Shown here one piece after another: positions 1 to 10,083 of a DNA stretch of 64,000 bases; position 1 is the stretch's first letter, and each line of letters starts with the position of its first letter. The stretch is from Dioscorea cayenensis subsp. rotundata (Eukaryota > Streptophyta > Magnoliopsida > Dioscoreales > Dioscoreaceae). The notes beneath the pieces were generated by a model. That model did not search any database and had not been told where the DNA came from. It was given only the letters and a program-made list of their open reading frames with translations. The stretch lies in NCBI RefSeq assembly GCF_009730915.1, contig NC_052487.1, positions 620,001-684,000 on the forward strand, written 5' to 3'. Position numbers and translations under genes: made by a program.

Positions 1-526
1 ATATTATATTATATTAATTATTTTAATAAATAATTACTATATTATATTTTATTATAATAAATTAAGTATATATTAATTATATTAATTACTCATGAAATTA
101 ATTACACCATAATTATATTTTATAAAATATTAAATAAAATATGATTCTAGTGTAATTAATATTAGTAATATAATATATAATTTAATATATTATATTATAT
201 TAATTATTTAATAAAATCTAAATTTATAAATCCCTCTAACCGAACACAAAATTTTATAATTTAGCATTACAAATACATCCAACCAAACACTGAATTTGAC
301 TCTACTAAATTTTCAAATGCAAGGGTTTGTAAATATAAATCCACTGCATTTTCAACTACATCCAACTAGTGTTTTCTTTAATTTTATATATTTACCTTCA
401 AATTGAGGTGTTTTGAATAAGATGGGTTAATAATCTCTTTTCATTTTTGTAAAATTTCATCAGCTAACTTTCTGTGTATGCTTTTGTTCCAGAGTTGTGA
501 GTATTAATGGTGTAATTATGTTTTAG
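1..526. other. AT-rich DNA upstream of the first visible PRS exon
   Basis: Bases 1-230 are almost pure A/T with many TAATTA and ATATTA words and look like an old AT-rich repeat. From about 400 to 526 the DNA has the T-rich texture of a plant intron and ends in a good acceptor (TTTTAG at 521-526). No exon of the neighbouring pyrophosphokinase gene was recognised here, so the start of that gene is probably to the left of this window. Confidence 0.5.
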
Positions 527-2461
527 GACATTTGAAGATGGCTTTCCCAACCTATTCATACCAAATGCTCATGGCATTCGTGGGCAGCATGTAGCATTTT
601 TGGCCTCATTGAGTTCTCCCAAAGTATTATTCGAACAGTTCTCTATTATTTATGCATTACCGAGGTTATTTATCTCTTCGTTCACTGTCATCCTTCCGTT
701 CTTCCCGACCGGGACCTATGAGCGTATGGAAGATGAAGGAGATGTACCAACAGCACCCATTCTTGCCCGGTTCTTCTCAAACATACCACTTTCCAGAGGT
801 GGTCCAACTAGTTTAGTGATTTTTGATATTCATGCCTTGCAGGTTTGTGCTTTCATTTGGCTAGCTTTTCAGAATGTGTGGTTTTCTTCAGCATTTATTT
901 ATTTATTTATTTATTTTGTTTTGAAATTGCTCTTTATCTGCATTTATTTACTTTTTTTGTAATCTTGCAGGAGAGGTTCTACTTTGGGGATAATGTCTTA
1001 CCATGCTTTGAGAGTGGAATACCACTGCTCAAGAATAGGCTTCAAGAGCTTCCGGACTCTGATAATGTGAGTTCGTAGCAGCATTTTATCTAAGCTCTCT
1101 TTTTTGGGGGAGAAAAGTAGACCTTCAGTGAATCTTTGGTACTTTAGTGAATGTATAGACTAGATTTTATGATGCCGAGACCAGTAGAGAAATAGGTAGG
1201 AGGTATAATGGGATGATTAAAGGGTAATTCAGTACACCAAGGAAGCAACCTGAGAGCAAATGACATTAACCAAGTTTTCATTCAATTTCTTGTCCTTCAA
1301 ATGACTTGGACTATTTACAGATTCTCAGATACCCGCCATTAATTCATTACAAAAACCATGACACTGAAGGGCACTATGAACCAAGGGTTGTGCCAGAAAC
1401 TAAGGAGTCACTTCTGTATTCTCTTTCTCTGACCTCAAGTACTAATTATTTCTTTGTTTCAAACTTCTCTGCCACCCAATCAAGATTTAAATAATCAGTA
1501 GAGTTTGCAATATTTTTAATCAAACAACCTCCTGCCCTGGAGATTATATTGATTGAAGGTTATATCCTAATTTGATGACACTGAGACACTCATGGCTGGC
1601 AAAACAATATTATGGAGGTTTATCCACCATGATCTTCTACAGATGATTTCCTTTTCTGATACAGATATCTATTGCTTTCCCCGATGAAGGCTCATGGAAA
1701 CGATTTCACCAGCAACTGCAGCATTTCCCGGTGGTAAGTTTCTCTCCATTCCATAACTATAGGAGATTTCATCATCTATTCTTTGTCATGGTTATGAGAT
1801 TATATTCTTCTTAAGTTCAGATTATATGCACCAAAGTTCGGGAGGGAAACCAAAGGTTTGTCCGTCTCAAAGAAGGAAATCCCAATGGTCGACATGTTGT
1901 GATAGTGGATGACTTGGTACAATCAGGCAGCACACTAATCGAATGCCAGGTATAAAAGGATTATTTTTAATTGAAATGGTTTATCCACTTTTTTTCAAAA
2001 GATTATTTTATGTTAGTGCTCTAAATGGGTGGTTTTTTTGCCACAATTGGAAGTGTTCCTAAATTTGTTTTCATTCCTCGTGTTTTTGACATCCAAGCCC
2101 TCTAATGTTGTGCTCTAAATGGGTGGTTTTTTTGCATGTATTGTAGAAAGTATTGGCAGCTCGTGGAGCAGCAAAAATCAGTGCGTATGTGACCCATGGA
2201 ATCTTCCCAAATGGGACATGGGAGCGTTTCCAATATGATAATGGAGGTATGCACCTATCCTCTTTTTCCACGCTGATTAATATGAATCAAAAAATAATTC
2301 TTGAGGGTATTCCCCTTGCTTTTTCAGTGGGCCCAGAGAAGGGTTTGAGCTACTTCTGGATCACCGATTCCTGCCCTATCACTGCAGCGCAGGTAAACGA
2401 TAGGCCACCATTTGAGATTCTCAGTCTGGCCCGACCCATTGCAGATGCCGTCCAGATATGA
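527..2461 (+). CDS. PRS4: Ribose-phosphate pyrophosphokinase, PRS3/PRS4 type (5'-partial)
   Basis: PRPP synthetase transfers pyrophosphate from ATP to ribose-5-phosphate to make PRPP, the precursor of nucleotides, histidine and tryptophan. Six exons are visible: 527-842, 971-1066, 1665-1733, 1821-1949, 2147-2246 and 2328-2461, all in a compatible phase and ending at TGA 2459-2461. Recognisable blocks are [20 protein letters not shown], the segment [32 protein letters not shown], and the type I phosphoribosyl-binding loop [18 protein letters not shown]. The C-terminus [16 protein letters not shown] closely fits plant cytosol-type PRS3/PRS4. The first exon enters with one base of a split codon, so the N-terminus is missing and must lie before base 1. 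The gene runs tail-to-tail toward the TrpD-like gene. PRS3 versus PRS4 cannot be separated here. The family call is firm. Confidence 0.93.
1954..2135. repeat. Small duplications inside PRS intron 4
   Basis: This intron holds two separate duplications. AAAAGGATTATTTTTA at 1954-1969 and AAAAGATTATTTTA at 1997-2010 bracket a 27-base segment containing TGGTTTATCCACTTTTT. That segment matches the 3' end of the LINE near 11190, so it may be a tiny LINE insertion with its target-site duplication. Separately, the 26-base block GTGCTCTAAATGGGTGG followed by a T run and GC occurs at 2016-2041 and again at 2110-2135, a local 94-base-offset duplication next to the acceptor at 2144-2146. Confidence 0.5.
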
Positions 2462-2910
2462 TTTTTTCTATTTGGAACTTGTGTTCATGTGTAAAGGCCC
2501 ATAAAATATCTGAGAAGGTTTTTGAGGGCAAAATATTTGCCAAGGATTGTTGTTGACTGAGGCCATGTAAGATCCAACCATTAGCAGGTTGAGATAATGT
2601 AATATTAAATAAGTCTTGTGCGCTTTCCACCTCACCCATGTTGTTTCATACTGTTTGGATTGGCCCATGGGATACGAATAACACCCTTATTAAATGCTGA
2701 AAGATTTTATTTGGGTTAAGTCAAATTTAATATAATTTTTATGAAGTATTTATGAAATGTTTTTATTTAAATAATTAAATATTATAAACAATTTGGTGGG
2801 ACAACTTTTTTGGTGTTTCCCTTGTGGGGGAATTATCCAGCATGGCGCATTCATAAACAAAGTGAATAACTCCTAAAATCCTAAATGAAATGTAACATGA
2901 CTAGATAAAT

Positions 2911-3533
2911 GAGTAATGCTATATGGGGCGAAGCAGTCACACGACCCAGCCACACGAATGATGTGGCTGGGTCACGTGGCTGCTCCTCTCTCTCAATTCA
3001 CTTTTAATTTTTTTGTTTAAAAGTATTAAAATTGAAGATAAAATGAAATCTTGATTTTAAAAAAATTTAAAAGGTAAAAGATAAAAATAAAAATCCATGT
3101 GCTCTGGGTTCTCATATTTTTTTAGCTACTCAGTCAGTCGCTCTCCTCTATCACGATTTCAGGCGGCAGATCACCCAGCTGATGTGCCCCCATCTCGGCA
3201 GTCACACGACCCAGCCACACGGTGATGCAGGAGAGAGAGAGAGGAGGGAGTGAGCGGCGGGAGGGAGTCGCTGGGGGACTGCTCACCTTGAAATCAGGTA
3301 TAGAGGGAGCGGCGACGACGAGAGCTAAAAAATATGAGAACTAGGGCACACAAGATTTTATTTTATCTTTACCTTTAAATTTTTTAAAATCAAGATTTCA
3401 TTTTATCTTCAATTTTAATACTTTTAAACAAAAAAATTAAAAGTGAATTGAGAGAGAGGAGCAGCCACGTGACCCAGCCACGTCATTCGTGTGGCTGGGT
3501 CGTGTGACTGCTTCGCCCCATATAGCATTACTC
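2911..3533. mobile_element. Long-TIR foldback MITE, copy A (Mutator-like)
   Basis: This 623-base element begins GAGTAATGCTATATGGGGCG and ends with its reverse complement. The two arms match for roughly 215 bases with few differences, and the body is short and non-coding. The centre (about 3125-3335) holds GA/CT-rich sequence that is the reverse complement of the centre of copy B. The left flank is CTAGATAAAT (2901-2910) and the right flank is TTTATATTTT (3534-3543). These do not match each other but do match the flanks of copy B in reverse complement. With 10-bp duplications and long TIRs, a Mutator-derived non-autonomous element is the best guess. No transposase is encoded. Confidence 0.85.
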
Positions 3534-3567
3534 TTTATATTTTATCTGCTAGGCTGTATTTATCTAG

Positions 3568-4166
3568 GAGTAATGCTATATGGGCGACGATCATGCGACC
3601 CAGCCCACCACGAATGACGTGGGTCGGGTCACGTGTGCTCCTCCTCTCAATTCACTTTTAATTTTTGTTTAAAAGTATTAAAAATTGAAGATAAAAATGA
3701 AATCTTGATTTTTAAAAAGATTTAAAGGGTAAAGATAAAATAAAAATCTTGTGTCTGAGTTCTCGTATTTTTTTAGCTGCTCAGTCGCTGCCCCTCTATA
3801 CTCGATTTCAAGGTGAGCGATCCTGCGACTCCTCCCGCTCACTCCCTCCTCTCTCTCTCGCGATCACCGAGTGTGGGTCGGGTGGACTCGTGAGATGAGG
3901 GGCACATCAGCTGGGTGACTGCTCGCCAAAATCGGTATGAGGGAGCGGCGTGCGAGCTAAAAAAATATGAGAACTAGGGCACACAAGATTTTATTTTATC
4001 TTTACCTTTAAATTTTTTAAAATCAAGATTTCATTTTATCTTCAATTTTAATACTTTTAAACAAAAAAATTAAAAGTGAATTGAGAGAGAGGAGCAGCCA
4101 CGTGACCCAGCCACATCATTCGTGTGGCTGGGTCGTGTGACTGCTTCGCCCCATATAGCATTACTC
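3568..4166. mobile_element. Long-TIR foldback MITE, copy B (Mutator-like)
   Basis: This 599-base relative of copy A lies 34 bases to its right, with the same GAGTAATGCTATAT terminus. Its flanks are ATTTATCTAG (3558-3567) on the left and AAAATATAAA (4167-4176) on the right, the reverse complements of the two flanks of copy A. The right arm is nearly identical to the right arm of copy A. The left arm differs by many one-base gaps in homopolymers and some substitutions. The centre is inverted relative to copy A. No coding capacity is seen. Confidence 0.85.
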
Positions 4167-4475
4167 AAAATATAAACGAGAATGAATAGAAATTTCATAA
4201 AGATATTATTTCCAGAACATTGATTTTACATCTGTTCATATTATTTGTTTCCACTGTTCCTGTTCTCATTTCAGTTTTATTTGAAAAGAGGGTGGAAGCT
4301 TTTAGAACCTAAGACATTTCTTAGCCTTTTTTTTCACAGAACAATGTCATTTGGGTATTATTATCTAAACAACTACAAAGAACAAGAAAAAACAAAAGGA
4401 GTAATCTAATCACCCGACAAATTTGACTTTGCATATTTCAAAGTAGGACAAAACCTGTTGTAGTTGGGGACTGGT

Positions 4476-7400
4476 TCACTTCACTCGGTGAGAGATCTTA
4501 ATGTAATTCATGAGCCTGTTTAGAGCTGCGCCACTGTCAATGGCTTCTCTTGCCCTTTCCAGGGCTGATTGAATGTCCTCTGCACCACTGCAGCCCAACA
4601 AGTGATCCACCATTCCAGCATTGAGTACAATCCTGTCATATGCTGGCCCTTTCTCACCACCCAGCGCTTTTAAACCCAACTCTATGTTTTTCAACACCTG
4701 CCATTAAAAGAAAAGCCATGATATCATCCAAGGAAAAAAGGTGTGAGCCTGAAAATCCTGAGTCTTAGAAATTCATTTTGCAATGATCTGAGAACTGAGG
4801 TGATTTAAAGTCAACACCATGATCAATAAAATTGAAACATATATTATTTTACCCACCAAGTGAAACTGGTAAAGAACTTGCCTACTGAGTCTGCTTTTGC
4901 AATGTCTTTGACCATGTGAATTTACTTGCAATATGTATAGGAAACAAAGGATGGGTAACTAGAAGATTACCGATCTGTCAGTTCTTGGAGTATCTGTTGG
5001 TGTGAAACCATATTCTTGAGGATTAACCACGACACGGAAAGTCTCTCGCGAAATTCCTACATGCATGTACGATAGTTTAAGCATGAAAATAGCAAGATAT
5101 TGTATAGATGAAGAAGAAAATGATGCAACTTGATCAATCCGTAGACTGCCCTTCAAATGAGGCACCACCCATTTAATTTGATTCCTGATGACCCATTACT
5201 TTCGAGATAAAAAAAATAAGATAAATTCTAGTTGAAGTGGAATACGTCATAGAAAACTAATCAATGAAAGAAAAAGGAAAACATCAATAATCATACCATC
5301 GAGTGTTGTACTCGGCGACCGAAACCCTGAACAATGATTTACTGGAAGGCCTTTTGATGCATTGACTGACTTTGTCTTTGTCGTCATTGAGAGGGCACCT
5401 TCCTCTCCCTGATGAGGACAGCAACATTAAGATAATTACATAAAGCATAGATCAACCAATTTCAACCCAGAAAAAAAAATTATATGTTTTTATTAATGCT
5501 GCATAGCCAGTTCCTCCTGCCCTAGAATCTAGCACCCTTCAGATATGATAGAGAGAACTTAAATGACTCAAAAGGGTCTCATCACAGAAAGTTGAACTCG
5601 AGCAGCTGAAGGATTCAGGAAAAGGGTGCAGAAAACAAAATACAGAAAGTACTCACTCTGATTCATTTGAAATTAAGCATTAAAGTTTAATATCAAAGCA
5701 CAATATCTTTTATGTCTGCAACTCATAAAAAAGAAATACATTTATAAACACAATATTCTTCAGTGTTTGTGCATTGTACGGTTGGATCACACAGGAAAGC
5801 CAAAATAAGAAAAAAATCATTCTACTGTATACCAAAAAAAAAAGGCGGGAAAGAAAATTCAGCATGTACACAAATGACCTCGTATGTCGAATTCTGGTCA
5901 ATACCTCATCAAAATATTTATTTACCCATGTGGCATAAAATAAGAACGGGGCAAGCGGCGGAAGGGAGGGGAAAAAGTGGAAGTTGTTTATCAACATTTA
6001 CTGTGCGAAGCATATAACCATACCAACCTTCACAACCAAACCTGAATGTACTTTTCTTCTTCTCATAAGCATCAAGAGGGAGTCTTCATAACCCTCATGA
6101 TAAAATCCAGCAACAATAGCTTCCTTCCCGCTGGCCTATACAAAGGTGTATAGTTCCATACTTTTATAACAAGGATGGAATGGTGTTAAGAGATATGTCA
6201 CTAGCATAAACTACAAGGCACTCATTAAAATAAATAAATAAATAAAAAGAGCACTAATGACTAAATATACAGTAAGAGACCTTCAAAGAAGTTACATTGA
6301 CATAATACGACTAGCATGGTTGCAAAAAATCAATCAATCATTTGCTGGAAATTATTGATCAAGATGAATTAATTCTAGAAATATCCTATCAATGGCCATA
6401 TTGAGAATGGGGAAAAAATAAAAATTGCTTGGTGAAACAATCTGAGTCATGCTTTTGAGTTAGAAAAACATCTATATAAGTTTGATACGTACAAATTTTC
6501 TTAAACGTTAACCAGGCAAGTGAACAAATCAACCTGGCGCAATGCCTAGATCAAGAACAAGGTATGAGCATAATGTATGAAGCTAACACTCACCCTCACA
6601 AACTGCTGAATTTTCTCAGAGGTTGCCAATGGAGGGCGCTTTTTTATGTGCTCTCTTAGCCTTACAAGTGAATATCTGCAGGATTATCAAATGAAAAATG
6701 CATACAGGTTTAGCTGCATCAGCAATATTAGGACAGGTGAAAAAAGAGCACTAAAATTGTTACTAAGTATGTAAAAACCGGCTTTTGATGCCTTGAATAT
6801 AAATGAAGCTCACTTATCACATGAAATAAAAAAGGTTTAGCATCTAACTTGCACAACCAGCAAGGTTACCATGCATAGGAATTGAAGTATTTGGTGAAGC
6901 ATCAGAAAGACACAAACCCATAAACACCATTATGGCAGGTACTGCTTCCTAAATAGGAGCCAAAAATATACAAAGAAAGAAGTCCTCATATGGACAATCC
7001 AAAGCCATACCTAAACTATTTCTTTAAATAAACCAAAGGAACATAAATTCACACCAACACACAATCAACACATCAGAAGAAAAGACAAGGGCATAAGCAT
7101 AGACATCTACTCATGCAATTTTTTGAGCATCATATATGTTACAACAGCATATTCTTGGATGCATTTTGTTATTCAATGAAGAGCTTTCAATTTCATAATG
7201 GTGAGCTAGACAAAATTAATAGCAAGGAGTTGTTACTTACAAAGATGGGCAGGCTTCTCGCTGACTCACATATGCAAAGCCCACATCCTCATCCTAGGGA
7301 AATAGAGTTTATGCAGATGAGAAACTATGAAATAGGTTGGAATTTTGCTACAAAATCAGAATAGTCACCTCCAATAGTATTTTTGCCTGTGTTGGAACCA

Positions 7401-10083
7401 AGAGGGTGTTTGCACCCATAAATTTTAGCAACTGTTCTTCTGTTATTCCTCCCTGAAAACCTTAATAGCCAATGATTTCAGTGAAGCCTATACGATCAAA
7501 TATATAATACAAATTTTGTGATAATGAAAACAAGATAACATGATTATTGATAACTCTAGCAAAAGAAACATTTAACAGTATCATGCCAGCAGCTACTGAC
7601 CTTAGGTGGCATCCAATCCACACCATGGAGCAGCGAAGATTCACCATAACATGCTCTCACGGCAGCAACAAACAATGTGCTCCTAAAGAAGCGTGTATTC
7701 CCATCATATGGCTCACCATAATGCGTCAAGGATCTAACATCAGCAATAGGAGAACCTGAGAATTGCAATGCCATTAGTTTATCCTTATCAAATGAACGGC
7801 ATTATTGGATACTAAAATTAGTTTGAAGTTCAAGAAGCCAAGCTCACCCAATTCTTCATCAAATGCTAGACAGTATGCTTTAAGCTCACGATCAGTTTCT
7901 CTGTTCATACGCTGTCCAATTAGAAATGCTGAGAGCAAAGACTCACTCACATTTGACTTCCCATTTTCACAAACTAGTGGAAGAACATCATGAAGGACAC
8001 CTTGAACTTCCTCATAACCAAGATGACCACCAGCCAGAACTTCCCTCAGAGCACCCACCAATCTCATCTCAGCAGTTCCATTGCCAGTAAAAAGAGGGCC
8101 AATTGAACTAGCAGGACCCATAATTGTGCCCTCAGGATCTGCTATAAAAAGAACATCTGGAGGAAGAATCTGAACAAGATGCCGCCAGAATGTATACATG
8201 GCACGCCTTTCGCCTTCAGTCCATTGAGTGGCCTCTGGAAAAGCATTTGCCCTAATTGTCATTGCACCAAAAAATGCCCCAAGCTGAGCCTCAGAAACTG
8301 GTTCATCCTTAAGTTCTCCCCTAGCTTAGGAAACACAAAATTTCAGATATCTTGCAGCAATTCTCAGCCTTAGCAGATACTAGTTTCCTTGCCAATTTTT
8401 TAAGTCGCACTCGTGCACACTCATCATGTGCAGGAGCAAAAGTAGAGGCAATGAACCCATAAATGATTGGTGGTATGGATATCAATCAGCAAGCAAAAGG
8501 AAGATAAATAGAAATGGACAAAGGTAAGAAAACTACTTGATAATATACAAGAGAAAATTTCAAGCATAGAACACCACTGTTACATTCAATAAACGTGTAA
8601 GAAATAAGCAATATCATGTTATCATTGTTATGTTTCCTCATGTAATTGAAATGAAATTGCAGGAAAAAGGCCTGGAGAAGGGTAAGGCGGGGAAGAATGA
8701 ATATCAGGAGGATTCGAATCTTGATAACCACGTGGAGATCCAAGAAAGGCTGTTGGAGGATTAAGGTGGAGGTGTGGATAGTGGCCAGGTGGAAGCTCAG
8801 GAGAGGGTGAATTCAAATCAAGTAAAAGGTCGTAGGCCATCAACACTGGGAAGAGGAGAGCCATTCGGGAAGGAACACGTGGATAGCTCAATGAGTGAGG
8901 TGGTTACAACATCAAGGTCTGACCCGAGTGCGGGACGTTTGGCGAGGGAAAGGCATCTGAGCTCGCGATTGAAGGGGTACGTTCTGACGGGATATAAGAA
9001 GAAGGAAGGGGATAGAGCTGGGGTGAGGGAAGAAGTTTCAGAGGATTGAGGCTCTGCCGAAAGGAACGGATGAGGATCGGCGGTTCATCTCCAATGAGCT
9101 GTTGATTGTTCTTGGAATTACCAATAAATTGTGAGAGATTCAAACTCTTTTCATTCTGTCTTTAATCTGAATGTGTGTATGAGGTTGAAGATCTGAAGAT
9201 TCCAGTATTTCTGTTAATTTCTCTATTGAAACTTGCCTATTGGGTGTTTGATCTAATGCCAATTCGAGCCTGGAGCTCTTTGATGGTGTGATTGTGAAAT
9301 TTCAGTCAATTAGTAGTGAGAATTCATTACATATCACACTTGCCTGACAGGACAAAAACAGGGGAAAAAATTACAAAGAACATGATATAGAGAGTGGATC
9401 AAAACCATGTGAGCAGAACTAAGAAAAGCAATCTAGGTTAATTGATGTATCTCTTATAAGAAACAATTTGGTCAAAATTATCGTATTCATATTTGCCTGA
9501 TTCAAGACGAATAGCCTTCATATACATTTTTGAGTAAGCATGTCAATCTGAAAATTAGTTTACATAGTCTCTGATGGTCATCTCATGAACTCAACGTATC
9601 AGGAATAACAATTCAAAAACTAGCAATCGAACATCTACTCCTACAAATCTATGCCAAAGAAAGAACACAGGAATTCTCAACTAGGGAAAATGAAGCCAGA
9701 AGCTCACCTGATCGGAGGATGGTATCAAGAACCCGAACCATCTGCTCCTCGCTGAGCGGCTTGGTCTGCTCAGGCCCTGTGCAAACCTTGGCCTGCGCCT
9801 CCAGCACCGTCTTGTTCGGCTGTGGGATCTCAGCCCTCCGGTACGACGTCGAAATTGTTGGGTTCCTAAGATCCGCATCCGAGAGCCCTAGCTCATCGAT
9901 TATCGCAGAATCGAGGGCCGATCTCACGGTACAGACACCACGCCGCCGGATCGAAAACCGAAGAAGGCGATTCCAGGGCTTGTAGAACACCGAGACCTTC
10001 GAATTCCAAAGGATTCCTTGTCTCTTGGTGGGAAAGAAAATGGATAAATTAGGGTTAGGGTTTAGCTTGACGATGGAGTTCAT
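4476..10083 (-). CDS. Anthranilate phosphoribosyltransferase-like protein, plastid-type
   Basis: Ten exons on the minus strand: 10083-9708, 8324-7848, 7755-7601, 7452-7369, 7293-7241, 6675-6594, 6135-6028, 5408-5297, 5056-4971 and 4697-4476. The lengths sum to 1,755 bases (584 aa) with every phase closed. The product fits the plant TrpD-like paralogue typified by Arabidopsis At1g70570, in the glycosyltransferase family 3/TrpD fold. The N-terminus is Arg/Ser-rich without acidic residues for about 50 residues, like a chloroplast transit peptide. Conserved blocks include LGAFFGAMTIRANAFPEATQ, LREVLAGGHLGYEEVQGVL, AFLIGQRMNRETDRELKAYC, and a C-terminal AYDRIVLNAG region. At the place where true TrpD enzymes carry the GTGGDG PRPP-binding loop, this protein reads THYGEPYDGNTRFF, so classical catalysis is doubtful. 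Its function is unknown to me. Start ATG at 10083 is the first Met before the transit-like segment. Confidence 0.9.
8655..9050 (+). other. Purine-rich coding-like fragment inside intron 1 of the TrpD-like gene
   Basis: Intron 1 (8325-9707) contains about 400 bases of GC-balanced, G/A-rich DNA quite unlike its neighbours. It reads open on the plus strand except for one early stop. The peptide is rich in Lys, Arg, Glu and Gly, including GRRPSTLGRGEPFGKEHV and LKGYVLTGYKKKEG. This resembles linker regions of retrotransposon ORF1/Gag proteins, but I could not recognise a specific family. A captured fragment or old retroelement piece is the best reading. It is antisense to the host gene. Confidence 0.35.

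Larger units (their letters stand above)
2462..4475. other. Intergenic region between convergent genes
   Basis: This is the 3' flank of PRS and of the TrpD-like gene. It is occupied mainly by two foldback elements (2911-3533 and 3568-4166, listed separately). The remaining parts, 2462-2900 and 4177-4475, are ordinary AT-rich DNA that probably carries the two 3' UTRs. No further gene was seen. Confidence 0.7.
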
